Shown here piece after piece: positions 1 through 8,957 of a DNA stretch of 58,958 bases (positions are counted from its first letter, which is position 1; every line of letters begins with the position of its first letter). The stretch is from Mesorhizobium sp. L2C084A000. GTDB taxonomy: Bacteria; Pseudomonadota; Alphaproteobacteria; Rhizobiales; Rhizobiaceae. The stretch is taken from NCBI RefSeq assembly GCF_000502875.1, contig NZ_AYWX01000003.1, positions 1 to 58,958 on the forward strand. Reading direction: 5' to 3'. The notes beneath the pieces were generated by a model, which was not told the DNA's origin, searched no databases, and saw only the letters and a program-made list of their open reading frames with translations. The position numbers and the translations under genes were made by a program.

Positions 1-15
1 CCCACATTGGCCTGA

Positions 16-93
16 CCCTCCCTCCTTGCCCCTATAACTTAATAACGCAACGGGCCCGCAAGGGGGGAGATTGGCCGGCAGGCCAGAGGGGGG
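16..93. repeat. Intergenic palindromic repeat, apparently interrupted copy
   Basis: The right half (about 61-93) is nearly the same as the elements at 24203-24230 and 49524-49553: a GGGGGAGAT arm followed by a GGCCGGCAGGCC-type arm and a run of G. The left arm CTCCCTCCTTGC (18-29) is also present, but about 30 bases of unrelated, AT-richer sequence separate the two arms, where the other copies have only a few loop bases. This looks like a member of the dispersed rhizobial mosaic palindrome class with an insertion in its loop. Confidence 0.6.
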
Positions 94-132
94 TGTGAAG
101 GATCGCCAGCCTACGGAATGACGGAAGGCCGT

Positions 133-471
133 TCAATCCTTCGACTGTTGGATCAGCCCATAGAGATTGGTGCAGCGGGCGCCGGAGCGGCAATAGGCGA
201 AGACCGGGCCGTCGAGTTCGTCGAGCGCTTCGGCCTGATCCCCGACATTCTCGGCCGTAATCTGGCCGCTGATGACGGGGATGTAGCGGAAGGCAAGCCC
301 TGCGGCTTCGACCGCTGCCTTGACGGTGTCGGCAGAAGGCTGGCCGGGCTGTTCGTCATCGGGCCGGTTGCAGATGACGCTCTTGAAGCCGGCTTCCTTG
401 ATGGCGGCGACGTCCTCAGGCTGGATCTGGCCCGAAACCGAATAGTCCTCGCTGATTTCGCGGTATTCCAT
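133..471 (-). CDS. DUF442/TIGR01244-type phosphatase-like protein
   Basis: This 112-residue protein belongs to the DUF442 (beta-lactamase hydrolase-like, TIGR01244) family, which has a tyrosine-phosphatase fold. The visible signature is the C-terminal P-loop FAYCRSGARC (about residues 91-100), matching the CxxGxR catalytic loop, and an early VSGQIQPEDVAAIKEAGFKS stretch typical of the family. In relatives the domain is often fused to or beside sulfur-metabolism proteins (persulfide dioxygenase, sulfur transferases). Here it stands alone, full length for the single-domain form. It is monocistronic: the next minus-strand gene starts at 1563 and ends at 622. The substrate is not known. Confidence 0.85.
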   Translation of the reverse strand: MEYREISEDYSVSGQIQPEDVAAIKEAGFKSVICNRPDDEQPGQPSADTVKAAVEAAGLAFRYIPVISGQITAENVGDQAEALDELDGPVFAYCRSGARCTNLYGLIQQSKD

Positions 472-621
472 GGCAGCATCCTCGCAAACTGGTCAGGCGG
501 CAGTCTTGCCACTCCCCGACATGGGCGGCAATCCATACCGAAGGAATTCTCTGCCAAATAGACACTGCGTGCCGGAAAATCCAACCGGGCCGATGCGGCC
601 CGGCTGGACAATCCTTCATAC

Positions 622-1563
622 TCAGCTGCCGAGAATGGCGCCTTTGATCTGACGGATGTTGTTGTGCATCATGTCGATATAGGTCGCAGCCGGGCCGTCG
701 GGCTGCGACAGCGCATCCGAATAGAGCGTGCCGCCGACCTTGATGCCGGTTTCGCTGGCGATCTGTTCGATCAGGCGCGGGTTGGTGATGTTCTCGACGA
801 AGATCGCAGCCGCCTTGTCCTGCTTCACCTGATTGACCAGTTTGGCGACGTCTGCGGCGGATGGCTCGGAGTCGGTCGAGATGCCTTGCGGGGCGAGGAA
901 GGTCAGGCCATACGCGTGTTCGAAATAGCCGAAGGCGTCATGCGAGGTGATGACGACGCGCTTGCTCTCCGGGATCGAGGCAATCGCAGTTTTCACTTCA
1001 CCTTCGACCGCGTCGAGCTTCCTCGTGTAGGCGGCGGCATTGGTCTGGTAGCTGACGCAGCCGTCCGCATCCGCCGCGCAGAAAGCCTCGGCGATGTTCT
1101 TCACGTAGATCCTGGCGTTGGCGATCGACTGGAAGGCGTGCGGATCGGTGACCGTCTTGCCGCCGCCGGTGCCGGCACCTTCGGCCGCGTCGGCGTCGGC
1201 GAATTCAGGCTTGAAATCGATCGGCGTCACGCCCTTGGTCAAGGTAATGATAGACGCCTTGGTGGCGCTGGCATCGACCAGCCGCTGCAGGAAACCTTCG
1301 AAATGCAGGCCGTTGACCAGCACGATGTCGGCCTTGGCCATGGCCACAGCATCGGCCGGGCTCGGCTCGTAGACATGGGCGTCGCCATCCGGCCCGACAA
1401 TGGTGGTGACGTCGATGCGGTCGCCGCCGACATTTTTGGCGAAATCGGCAATGACGGTGAAGCTGGCGACCACTTTCAGCGGTGCCGCCAAGGCCGACGA
1501 TGCGCCAAAGGCGGTTAATGTTATAACGCTCATAGCCAAGGCGGCATGGATCGATTTCAGCAT
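622..1563 (-). CDS. Metal (Zn/Mn) ABC transporter substrate-binding protein
   Basis: Periplasmic cluster A-I (TroA/ZnuA/AztC type) binding protein of 313 residues. It has a signal peptide ending near SSALAAP (about residues 22-27) and the family pattern VVASFTVIADFAKNVGGDRI. Histidines expected as metal ligands are in DAHVYEPSPAD, DPHAF and TSHDAFGYF, with a late acidic residue in TLYSDALS. There is only a short acidic/glycine loop (about residues 120-136) rather than the long His-rich loop of ZnuA. It is the last gene of an ATPase-permease-binding protein operon. Zinc is the favoured substrate because of the His-rich ATPase tail and the Zur-like site upstream of the operon; manganese cannot be excluded. 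Confidence 0.88.
   Translation of the reverse strand: MLKSIHAALAMSVITLTAFGASSALAAPLKVVASFTVIADFAKNVGGDRIDVTTIVGPDGDAHVYEPSPADAVAMAKADIVLVNGLHFEGFLQRLVDASATKASIITLTKGVTPIDFKPEFADADAAEGAGTGGGKTVTDPHAFQSIANARIYVKNIAEAFCAADADGCVSYQTNAAAYTRKLDAVEGEVKTAIASIPESKRVVITSHDAFGYFEHAYGLTFLAPQGISTDSEPSAADVAKLVNQVKQDKAAAIFVENITNPRLIEQIASETGIKVGGTLYSDALSQPDGPAATYIDMMHNNIRQIKGAILGS
1520..1527. promoter_or_regulatory. GTTATAAC palindrome inside start of binding-protein gene
   Basis: A perfect 8-bp palindrome lies in codons 12-15 of the substrate-binding protein gene, in the context TTAATGTTATAACGC. Its half-site resembles that of the Zur-like dyad upstream of the operon. It may be an accessory site or simply chance; an 8-bp palindrome is weak evidence. 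Confidence 0.2.
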
Positions 1564-1590
1564 AGACGGGTCTCCTTCTAGGGGCGGGGA

Positions 1591-2466
1591 TCAGGCCGTT
1601 CTGTGACGGTGATGGATGATGCGCGCGCGCAGAATGCCGCGCGTGCCAAACAGGATCGAGGCGAAATAGACGACGCCGGCCGACAGGATGATGGCCGGGC
1701 CGGACGGCAGCGACGCGTGATAGGACAAAAGCAGCCCGGCGACGCAGGACGCGAAGCCGATCAGCACCGCCAGCACGCACATCGGCTCGACGCGAACTGT
1801 CCAGAAGCGGGCGGCTGCGGCCGGCAGCATCATCAGCCCAACCGACAGAAGCGTGCCGAGTGCCTGGAAGCCGCCGACAAGGTTGAGCACGACAAGGCCG
1901 AGGAAGATGAAATGCACCGGACTGCCGAGCCGGCTGACCGAGCGCAGGAACAGCGGGTCGAGGCATTCGGCGACCAGCGCCCGCCAGAAGATCGCGAGGC
2001 TGACCAGCGTCACCGCGACGATGCCGCCGATCAGCGTCAGGGCCTCATCGTTGAGCGCCAGCACGGTGCCGAACAGCACGTGCATGAGATCGACGCTGGA
2101 ACCGCGGATCGACACCATCAGCACGCCGATGGCGAGCGAAATCAGATAGAACGCCGCCATCGAGGCGTCCTCGCGCTGGATGGTGAAGCGCGAGACGGCG
2201 CCGGCGCCGAGCGCGACGATGACGCCGGCGATCAGGCCGCCGATGGTCATCGGCAGGATCTCCAGTCCATAGAACAGGAAGCCGGCGGCTGCACCGGGCA
2301 GGATGGCGTGCGCCATCGCGTCGCCCGACAGGCTCATGCGTCGCAGCATCAGGAAGACGCCGATAGGGCAGGCGCCGAGCGACAGCATCAGCGAACCGAT
2401 CAAAGCCCGCTGCATGAAGCCGAAATCGGCGAAGGGCGCGATGACAAGACCGTAAAGCATGTCCAT
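1591..2466 (-). CDS. Metal ABC transporter permease (ZnuB/AztB type)
   Basis: Inner-membrane permease of the ABC-3 family, 291 residues with about eight hydrophobic segments. It contains the early LSLGACPIGVFLMLRRMSLS region and the GDAMAHAILPGAAAGFLFYG motif (about residues 48-68) characteristic of zinc/manganese permeases. The ATG at 2466 shares one base with the TGA of the upstream ATPase gene, so translation is probably coupled. It forms the membrane channel for the ATPase at 2466-3275 and the binding protein at 622-1563. Confidence 0.9.
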   Translation of the reverse strand: MDMLYGLVIAPFADFGFMQRALIGSLMLSLGACPIGVFLMLRRMSLSGDAMAHAILPGAAAGFLFYGLEILPMTIGGLIAGVIVALGAGAVSRFTIQREDASMAAFYLISLAIGVLMVSIRGSSVDLMHVLFGTVLALNDEALTLIGGIVAVTLVSLAIFWRALVAECLDPLFLRSVSRLGSPVHFIFLGLVVLNLVGGFQALGTLLSVGLMMLPAAAARFWTVRVEPMCVLAVLIGFASCVAGLLLSYHASLPSGPAIILSAGVVYFASILFGTRGILRARIIHHRHRTA

Positions 2467-3275
2467 CAGGCAGCCCTCGGTCCGACGCCGTGTTGATGGT
2501 CATGGTGATCGTGGCCATGGTGATCGTGACCATGAGCGTCCTCGCCCGGCTCGCACCAGGGTGCATTTTCTTCCCAGGCTTCGTGGAAGCGGCGGGCGCG
2601 CAACAGGTTATCAGGCTTCAGCGTTTCCCTGGTTTCGCCCCAGGCGATCGGCTGGCGGGCGAGAAGCAGCGTTTCGGGGAAATTCTGCCGCACCAGGTCC
2701 AGATCGTGCACGACAACCATGATGGTGCGTTCCTCGCCATGCCAGTGCTTGATCAGGGCAATGAGGTCGCCGACCGTCTTGGCGTCGACAGCATTGAAGG
2801 GTTCGTCGAGCAGGATGAGGTCGGCGTCCTGCAGCAGGACACGCGCAAACAGCGTGCGCTGCAACTGGCCGCCCGACAGCGTGTCGATCGGCCGCTTCTC
2901 GAAACCGCCGAGGCCAACCGCCATCAGCGCCTTGCTGACGTCTTCGCGATCTTCCTTGGTGTAGCGGCCAAGCAGGCCGCGCCGTGGCCACAGGCCGAGC
3001 GAAACCAGATCCACCACCCGTGCCGGAAAGGAGCGGTCGAGCTCCGATTGCTGCGGCAGATAGGCGGCACGTACACCGGGCGCGCGGATAACCTCGCCGG
3101 CCATCGGCTTCAGGACGCCGACAATGCCTTTCATCAGCGTCGATTTGCCGGAGCCATTGGCGCCGACCACAGCGGTCAGCGAGCCCTTGCGGATGGTGCC
3201 GTCGAGATGATGGATCGCCGGATGGCTGCCGTAGCCAAGCGTCAGGTCGCGGAATGTCAGGCAGGTATTTGTCAT
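2466..3275 (-). CDS. Metal ABC transporter ATP-binding protein with His-rich tail
   Basis: ATPase of the zinc/manganese uptake system, 269 residues. It shows Walker A GANGSGKST, signature LSGGQLQR, Walker B LILLDEP and the switch histidine in VVHDL. The frame is open back to 3503, but the ATG at 3275 starts the conserved TFRDLTLGYG region and leaves room for the regulatory site upstream. The C-terminus is a striking HGHDHHGHDHHDHQHG tail (encoded about 2485-2535), a likely zinc-binding or buffering segment. It is the first gene of the three-gene operon. AztA is the closest named relative I can suggest, by analogy only. Confidence 0.9.
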   Translation of the reverse strand: MTNTCLTFRDLTLGYGSHPAIHHLDGTIRKGSLTAVVGANGSGKSTLMKGIVGVLKPMAGEVIRAPGVRAAYLPQQSELDRSFPARVVDLVSLGLWPRRGLLGRYTKEDREDVSKALMAVGLGGFEKRPIDTLSGGQLQRTLFARVLLQDADLILLDEPFNAVDAKTVGDLIALIKHWHGEERTIMVVVHDLDLVRQNFPETLLLARQPIAWGETRETLKPDNLLRARRFHEAWEENAPWCEPGEDAHGHDHHGHDHHDHQHGVGPRAA

Positions 3276-3328
3276 TCTGCGATCCGTAGGCGGCGAAATC
3301 CGGCTGCTGGCAGCGGCCGACTGGATAT

Positions 3329-3346
3329 GTGATGTTATTACATTAG
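3329..3346. promoter_or_regulatory. Putative Zur operator
   Basis: An imperfect dyad with core ATGTTATTACAT (3332-3343, 10 of 12 positions symmetric; 12 of 18 over the wider site) lies about 55 bases upstream of the metal transporter ATPase start. It resembles the alphaproteobacterial Zur box (ATGTTATNNNATAACAT-like half-sites). Repression of the operon when zinc is ample would be expected. Assignment is by resemblance and context only. Confidence 0.5.
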
Positions 3347-3502
3347 TCAACAAGCCAATCCGGCGGAATTGCGGCCGCAGGGTCAACTTGCCGTGTTTGC
3401 ACATCCATATGCCATTGGCCCAAGGGGATTCGACCTGACGATCTTGCCCGAAGCCGGTCGCGACTCTAAAGAAGCGCAACCGCCACAGGAAGGAACCATC
3501 CA

Positions 3503-3847
3503 ATGAGCATTCGTCGCATCGATGTTGGCCCGCGCATGAGCCAGATCGTCATCCATGGCAATACCGTCTATCTGGCTGGTCAGGTTGGCCAGCCAACCGG
3601 CAACGTCGCTTCGCAGACCAGGGACATCCTGGCGGCCATCGACGAACTGCTGGCCAAGGCCGGTTCCGACAAGACCAAGATACTGCAGGCGATCATCTGG
3701 CTGGCCGACATGAGCACCTTTGCCGAGATGAACGCGGAGTGGGACAAGTGGGTGCCGCAGGGCAACACGCCAGCCCGCGCCACCGGCGAAGCAAAGCTCG
3801 CCACCCCGGATTATCTGGTCGAGATTATTATTACCGCGGCGATTTGA
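3503..3847 (+). CDS. RidA family protein (YjgF/UK114)
   Basis: A 114-residue cytoplasmic protein of the Rid superfamily, whose archetype RidA hydrolyses reactive enamine/imine intermediates formed by PLP enzymes. Seen here are the VYLAGQVG segment, the QTRDILAAIDELLAKAG helix, and the late PARATGEAKLATPDYLVEI segment in which the conserved Arg of the active site is expected. The sequence reads ARATGEAKL rather than the archetypal RxxV, so it may belong to a Rid subgroup other than RidA proper. A strong Shine-Dalgarno (AGGAAGGAA) precedes the ATG. It is divergent from the metal transporter and likely monocistronic. Confidence 0.88.
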   Translation: MSIRRIDVGPRMSQIVIHGNTVYLAGQVGQPTGNVASQTRDILAAIDELLAKAGSDKTKILQAIIWLADMSTFAEMNAEWDKWVPQGNTPARATGEAKLATPDYLVEIIITAAI

Positions 3848-3861
3848 TCGGCGGCCTTCTA

Positions 3862-3988
3862 CCTCCCCCTTGTGGGGAGGTCGGACCGAAGGTCCGGGTG
3901 GGGGTCGGCGCCGCTGCCCTCCGCTATGGCTCCGGGCGTTCGGCGTTCGAAAAGCCAAATCGTTGGCTTTTCGCCAGCCTGCGGCTGG
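3862..3988. repeat. Mosaic of four short palindromes between convergent genes
   Basis: Four inverted repeats follow one another: CCTCCCC/GGGGAGG (3862-3880), GGACC/GGTCC (3883-3895), GAAAAGCCAA/TTGGCTTTTC (3949-3972, perfect 10-bp stem, 4-base loop), and CCAGCC/GGCTGG (about 3974-3986). The first two recur at 23226-23261. A 17-base block at 3922-3938 recurs in inverted orientation inside the rlmE coding region at 34165-34181. The block sits between the convergent RidA-type and hutC genes, where it may also end transcription. It resembles rhizobial intergenic mosaic elements. Confidence 0.7.
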
Positions 3989-3995
3989 ACACGCC

Positions 3996-4736
3996 TCACC
4001 CCTGCGACGGCCTGAACCTTGCCACCAGCGTGTGGCTCTCGGCTGCGTAGGTAAAGCGTACATGGGTGACCGGATGTTCGGCGCTCCATGTCCGTCGCTC
4101 TACCACCAGGCATGGCGCGCCGGCTTCGATGTCGAGTGCGGCCGCTATATGCCTGTCGGCGGCGACAGCGCGAATCCGGTGCTCGGCTTCGCTCCACGGC
4201 ACGCGGCCGATCAGCCATGGCCCTGGCGCTATGGCCAGGAATTCCTCATCGGCTGCTTCAGGCACGGCGGTGAGGTTGATCAGCCGCTGCTCATGCGCGA
4301 ACGGCCGCTCGCCGGCGAAATGCCCGCATTCTAGCGCCAGAACCGGTCCGGCCAAGCCCAATTCCAGCGAGGCGCGGTCCCCGGCGCTGCTGCGCCTTTT
4401 GTGTCGCATCACGCGCTCGTAGCGATAGGGCAGACCGAGCGCTTCGACCTCGATGCGGATATCGTGGATTTCCAGCACCGCCGCTTGCGACTGCGGCCGG
4501 CGCACAAAGCTGCCTGAGCGGCGGCGGCGTTCGATCAGCCCGGCCTTGGCAAGCTGTGACAGCGCCTTGTTCACCGTCATGCGCGAGCAATTGTATTGCA
4601 CGCTCAATTCGTGCTCGAACGGGATGCGATGGCCGGGCGCCCAGGCCCCGGACGTGATCTTCTCGCTAATGTCGGTCAGGATGCGCTGGTGCAGCGAGCC
4701 GCCACCTTCCGCTACCACTGTGTCGGCCATGCTCAT
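3996..4736 (-). CDS. hutC: HutC, GntR-family histidine-utilisation repressor
   Basis: A 246-residue GntR/HutC-type regulator. An N-terminal winged helix-turn-helix (about residues 14-80, with LHQRILTDISEKI, MTVNKALSQLAKAGLIERRRRSGSFV) is followed by a UTRA effector domain (about 95-240, with LALECGHFAGERPFAHEQRLINL). HutC proteins repress hut genes until urocanate binds. The ATG at 4736 overlaps the TGA of hutF (4733-4735), so the two are co-translated. A perfect TGTA-N2-TACA palindrome lies in the hutF-hutI intergenic region and is the expected target. A second ATG at 4730 is possible. Confidence 0.92.
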   Translation of the reverse strand: MSMADTVVAEGGGSLHQRILTDISEKITSGAWAPGHRIPFEHELSVQYNCSRMTVNKALSQLAKAGLIERRRRSGSFVRRPQSQAAVLEIHDIRIEVEALGLPYRYERVMRHKRRSSAGDRASLELGLAGPVLALECGHFAGERPFAHEQRLINLTAVPEAADEEFLAIAPGPWLIGRVPWSEAEHRIRAVAADRHIAAALDIEAGAPCLVVERRTWSAEHPVTHVRFTYAAESHTLVARFRPSQG

Positions 4737-6112
4737 GCCGAAAGCGCCGTCATCACGCTGCGAAACCGCCCGGCGATGGCCTCTCGCTTCACATGCCTGC
4801 CGCCGCTAACCTGTTTGAGCCCATGCACCCAGACGCAGTCGACCTTGCCGCCATTGGCGAAGATCCAGGCGTCGAGAATTGCGTCGCCGGTCTTGCCGGC
4901 CAGCGAGGGATTTTTGGGATCGAGCGAGACGAGATCGGCCGAGGCGCCGGCGGCGATCGCGGAAGCACCGGCGCCAAGCGCGACGCTGCCACCGTCGAGT
5001 GCGGCGTCGAACAGCGCGCGGCCAGTCGAGCCGCCGGCGACCGCCAGCACATTACGGGCGCGGCGGGCGAGGCGCTGCGAATATTCGAGCTGGCGCAACT
5101 CGTCCGGGAGGCCGATGAGCACGTTGGAATCGGAGCCGACCCCGAAGCGGCCGCCATGGTCTCTGAACAGTGGCGCTGCAAAAGTGCCGTCGCCGAGATT
5201 GGCCTCGGTGATCGGGCAAAGGCCGGCGATGGCGCCACTCCTGGCCATGGCAACGGTTTCAGCATCGGTCATGTGCGTGGCGTGGATCAGGCACCAGCGC
5301 TTGTCGACCTTGGCATGCCCAAGCAGAAATTCGACCGGCCGCGCGCCCGACCAGGCAAGGCAATCCTCGACCTCTTTCACCTGCTCGGCAATGTGGATGT
5401 GGATAGGCCCATCCGGTGCTATGGCAGTCACCTCAATCAGTTCTTCCGGTGTCGCGGCGCGCAAACTGTGCGGAGCGACGCCGACGACAGCCTGATTCAG
5501 TGCACGAACCGATTCGCGGCATTTCTCAACAAGCCGCGAGAACCGATTCACATCGTTGATGAATCGCCGCTGGCCTTCGTTTGGCACGGCACCGCCGAAA
5601 GACGAGTGCGCATAAAACACCGGCAACAGCGTCAGGCCGATGCCCGTCTCGCCGGCCGCGGCCGCAATGCGTTCGGCCATCTCGGCGAGGTTGGCATAGG
5701 GTTTTCCATCGCGGTCGTGATGCAGATAGTGAAATTCGCCGACGCGGGAAAAACCGGCCTCCAGCAACTCGACATAGAGCTGCGCTGCAACCGCCTCGAC
5801 CTGATTGGGCGTCATCGACAGGGCGAAGCGGTACATCACCTCTCGCCAGCTCCAGAAACTGTCGGCGGAGGGGCCGCGAAGCTCGGCAAGGCCGGCCATG
5901 CCGCGCTGGAAGGCGTGGCTGTGCAAATTGGGCATGCCGGGCAACAGGATCGCGTGGCGTTCGTCGTCGGCTGTCGCAGCGGCACCAGGCTGAACGGCTG
6001 TAATGCGCCCCTCGGCCAGGGTGATCCGCACATTATCGCGCCAGCCATTGGGAAGGAGCGCCTGTTCCGCAAAGATCGCTGCCACTTTTCTCTCCGGTTC
6101 TCTGTCTCTCAT
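4733..6112 (-). CDS. hutF: Formimidoylglutamate deiminase HutF
   Basis: Amidohydrolase-superfamily enzyme of 459 residues that converts N-formimidoyl-L-glutamate to N-formyl-L-glutamate and ammonia, step four of the five-step route. Metal-binding and catalytic signatures seen are MPNLHSHAFQRGMAG (about residues 58-72), HIHIAEQ, LIHATHMTD and VGSDSNV. The frame stays open to 6355, but that extension would run across the operator and into hutI. ATG 6112, just before the conserved region, is the sensible start. It lies in a two-gene operon with hutC and is divergent from hutIHGUD. Its presence with hutG shows this organism uses the formylglutamate route, not direct formiminoglutamase. Confidence 0.93.
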   Translation of the reverse strand: MRDREPERKVAAIFAEQALLPNGWRDNVRITLAEGRITAVQPGAAATADDERHAILLPGMPNLHSHAFQRGMAGLAELRGPSADSFWSWREVMYRFALSMTPNQVEAVAAQLYVELLEAGFSRVGEFHYLHHDRDGKPYANLAEMAERIAAAAGETGIGLTLLPVFYAHSSFGGAVPNEGQRRFINDVNRFSRLVEKCRESVRALNQAVVGVAPHSLRAATPEELIEVTAIAPDGPIHIHIAEQVKEVEDCLAWSGARPVEFLLGHAKVDKRWCLIHATHMTDAETVAMARSGAIAGLCPITEANLGDGTFAAPLFRDHGGRFGVGSDSNVLIGLPDELRQLEYSQRLARRARNVLAVAGGSTGRALFDAALDGGSVALGAGASAIAAGASADLVSLDPKNPSLAGKTGDAILDAWIFANGGKVDCVWVHGLKQVSGGRHVKREAIAGRFRSVMTALSA

Positions 6113-6141
6113 GCGATGATGGCACTTGCAGTGCGTTTCGA

Positions 6142-6155
6142 TATGTATATACATA
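6142..6155. promoter_or_regulatory. HutC operator in divergent hutF-hutI promoter region
   Basis: A perfect 14-bp palindrome, TATGTATATACATA, lies in the 68-base gap between the hutF and hutI starts. Its core TGTATATACA matches the TGTA-N2-TACA site described for Pseudomonas HutC. One site could control both divergent units, hutFC and hutIHGUD. The small gap means both promoters must overlap or flank it closely. Confidence 0.8.
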
Positions 6156-6180
6156 ATCGTCATCGATTGAAACGGAAAAG

Positions 6181-7419
6181 ATGATGGCTGGACAGAGCAA
6201 AAGCCGGGCAGGGGATCTTCGTCTGTGGCGCAATGCGCGGCTCGCGACCATGGCCGCAGGGTCTGCCGGACTTGGCATCGTCGAACACGGCGCGGTCGCT
6301 TCGCGTGACGGCCGCATTGTCTATGCCGGCCCCGAGTCGGAGCTGCCCCCAACACTTGCCCAGGGCGTCGAGACGATCGATTGCGAGGGCCGCTGGATCA
6401 CACCCGGCCTGATCGACTGCCACACCCATCTGGTCCATGCCGGCAACCGCGCCAACGAATTCGAGATGCGGCTGGCCGGCTCCACCTATGAAGAGGTCGC
6501 CCGGGCCGGCGGCGGCATTGTCTCCTCGGTCAAGTCGCTGCGCGCCGCCAGCGAAGACGAACTGGTCACTCAATCGCTGCCGCGCCTCGATGCGCTGATC
6601 GCCGAAGGCGTGACCACCGTCGAGATCAAGTCCGGCTATGGCCTCGACCTCGAAAACGAGAAGAAGTCGCTGCGTGCCGCCCGCCAACTGGGCGAGCAAC
6701 GGCCGGTGACGATCCGCACGACCTTCCTCGGCGCTCACGCGCTGCCGCCGGAAGCCAAGGGCGACAAGGACGCTTTTATCGATCTGGTCGCCAATGAGAT
6801 TCTTCCTTCGGTTGCCGCCGAGGGGCTGGCCGATGCCGTCGACGGTTTCTGCGAGGGCATCGCCTTTTCGCCGGAACAGATGGCGCGCGTCTTCGATGCG
6901 GCCAAAGCGGCCGGCCTGCCGGTCAAGCTCCATGCCGACCAGCTGTCCAACCTGCATGGCGCCGAACTCGCCGCCCGCTACGGCGCTCTGTCGGCCGACC
7001 ATCTCGAATACACCGATGATGCAGGTGCAGCGGCGATGGCCAAGGCCGGAACCGTGGCGACGATCCTGCCCGGCGCCTACTATTTCATCCGCGAAACCAA
7101 GAAGCCGCCGATCAGCCTGTTTCGCCAGCACGGCGTCAAGATGGCTGTCGCCACCGACAACAACCCCGGCACCTCGCCGCTGACCTCGCTGCTTCTGACC
7201 ATGAACATGGCCGCGACCCTGTTCGGCCTGACCGTCGATGAATGTCTTGCCGGCGTCACCCGCGAGGCGGCCCGCGCGCTTGGTTTGCTGGAAGAAACCG
7301 GCACGCTTGAGGTCGGAAAGTCCGCCGACCTGGCGATCTGGGACATCGAGCGCCCCGCCGAACTCGTCTACCGCATGGGCTTCAACCCGCTGCATGCCCG
7401 CATTTGGAGAGGACAATGA
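6181..7419 (+). CDS. hutI: Imidazolonepropionase HutI
   Basis: Amidohydrolase of 412 residues that hydrolyses 4-imidazolone-5-propanoate to N-formimidoyl-L-glutamate, step three of histidine breakdown. It shows [25 protein letters not shown] metal and substrate signatures (from about residue 75; given in part), the HADQLS motif (about 258-263) and [10 protein letters not shown] (about 325). The length is normal for the family. Two tandem ATG codons (6181, 6184) are both possible starts. It is the first gene of hutIHGUD; its TGA overlaps the ATG of hutH. Confidence 0.95.
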   Translation: MMAGQSKSRAGDLRLWRNARLATMAAGSAGLGIVEHGAVASRDGRIVYAGPESELPPTLAQGVETIDCEGRWITPGLIDCHTHLVHAGNRANEFEMRLAGSTYEEVARAGGGIVSSVKSLRAASEDELVTQSLPRLDALIAEGVTTVEIKSGYGLDLENEKKSLRAARQLGEQRPVTIRTTFLGAHALPPEAKGDKDAFIDLVANEILPSVAAEGLADAVDGFCEGIAFSPEQMARVFDAAKAAGLPVKLHADQLSNLHGAELAARYGALSADHLEYTDDAGAAAMAKAGTVATILPGAYYFIRETKKPPISLFRQHGVKMAVATDNNPGTSPLTSLLLTMNMAATLFGLTVDECLAGVTREAARALGLLEETGTLEVGKSADLAIWDIERPAELVYRMGFNPLHARIWRGQ

Positions 7420-8957
7420 CCGAACTGACCCTGAAGCCCGGCAATGCGACGCTGGCGGACTGGCGCGCCATCTATCGTGGCGCCGTGCCCAAGCTGGACA
7501 ACGCCTGCCGGCCAAAGATCAAGGCGAGCGCCGAGGCCGTCGCCAGGATCGTCGCCAAGGGCGAACCGGTCTATGGCATCAACACCGGTTTTGGCAAACT
7601 GGCCAGCGTCCGCATCCCGGCCGAGGATCTCGAGACCTTGCAGCGCAACATCGTTCTGTCGCACGCCGCCGGCGTCGGCGAGCCGATGCCTGTTGCTGTC
7701 TGCAGGCTGATGATGGCGCTGAAACTCGCCAGCCTGGCGCAGGGCGCGTCCGGCGTGAGGCCGCAAACCATCGAATTGCTGGAAGCAATGCTGGCCAACG
7801 ACGTCATCCCGGTGGTGCCGGCGCAGGGTTCGGTCGGCGCCTCCGGGGACCTTGCCCCGCTGTCGCACATGACCGCGGTGATGATCGGCGTCGGCGAATG
7901 TTTTACCCCGCATGGCCGTTTCCCGGCCAAGGTCGCCTTCGTCTCACATGGACTGGAGCCGGTGACACTGGGCGCCAAGGAAGGCCTGGCGCTGCTCAAC
8001 GGCACCCAGTTTTCGACCGCCTATGCGCTGGCCGCCTTGTTCGAGGCCGAAGTGCTCTATCAATCGGCGCTGGTCGCTGGTGCCCTATCGACCGACGCGG
8101 CAAAAGGTTCTGACGCCCCCTTCGATCCGCGCATCCATGTGCTGAGAAAGCATCCCGGCCAGATCGAGACGGCCGACGCCCTGCGCAATCTGATGGCCGG
8201 CAGCGCCATCCGTGAATCGCATCGGGTTGGCGACGAACGCGTGCAGGATCCCTATTGCCTGCGCTGCCAGCCGCAGGTCATGGGCGCCGCACTCACCGTG
8301 CTGCGCCAGGCGGCCGACACGCTGGGCACCGAAGCCAATGGCGTCACCGACAATCCGCTGATCTTCGCCGAGGATGACACCGCGCTTTCCGGCGGCAATT
8401 TTCACGCCGAACCGGTGGCCTTCGCCGCCGACATGATCGCGCTCGCGGTCTGCGAGATCGGCTCGCTGTCGGAACGCCGCATTGCCATGCTTGTCGATCC
8501 GGCACTTTCGGGCATGCCGGCCTTCCTGACGCCGAAGCCCGGTCTGAACTCCGGCTTCATGATCCCGCAGGTGACGGCGGCGGCTCTCGTCTCGGAAAAC
8601 AAGCAGAAAGCCTATCCGGCCAGCGTCGATTCGATTCCCACATCGGCCAACCAGGAAGACCATGTTTCGATGGCCGCGCACGGTGCGCGCCGGCTGATCG
8701 GCATGGTCGAGAACGCCACCGCGGTGATCGGCATCGAATTGCTGGCTGCGGCGCAAGGCTGCGACTTCCATGCCCCGTTGGCGTCGAGCGATGCCCTTGA
8801 GGCAGTGCGCAAGCTGGTCCGGGCCGAAGTGCCGCATCTCGACAATGACCGGCATTTCCACCCCGATATGGAAAAAGCCATCGCCATGGTGCGCAGCGGT
8901 GCGGCCATCGAGGCCGCCGGCGGCGTGGCTCTGCCGTCGATTTCCGGAGCGATGTGA
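7416..8957 (+). CDS. hutH: Histidine ammonia-lyase HutH
   Basis: Cytoplasmic lyase of 513 residues that deaminates L-histidine to trans-urocanate, the first step of the pathway. It carries the Ala-Ser-Gly triad, in [15 protein letters not shown] (about residues 138-152), that cyclises to the MIO electrophile, and the family block [14 protein letters not shown] (about 280). ATG 7416 overlaps the hutI stop (ATGA) and follows a GGAGAGGA ribosome-binding site, so it is preferred to the in-frame start at 7404. It is transcribed with the flanking hut genes. Confidence 0.96.
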   Translation: MTELTLKPGNATLADWRAIYRGAVPKLDNACRPKIKASAEAVARIVAKGEPVYGINTGFGKLASVRIPAEDLETLQRNIVLSHAAGVGEPMPVAVCRLMMALKLASLAQGASGVRPQTIELLEAMLANDVIPVVPAQGSVGASGDLAPLSHMTAVMIGVGECFTPHGRFPAKVAFVSHGLEPVTLGAKEGLALLNGTQFSTAYALAALFEAEVLYQSALVAGALSTDAAKGSDAPFDPRIHVLRKHPGQIETADALRNLMAGSAIRESHRVGDERVQDPYCLRCQPQVMGAALTVLRQAADTLGTEANGVTDNPLIFAEDDTALSGGNFHAEPVAFAADMIALAVCEIGSLSERRIAMLVDPALSGMPAFLTPKPGLNSGFMIPQVTAAALVSENKQKAYPASVDSIPTSANQEDHVSMAAHGARRLIGMVENATAVIGIELLAAAQGCDFHAPLASSDALEAVRKLVRAEVPHLDNDRHFHPDMEKAIAMVRSGAAIEAAGGVALPSISGAM

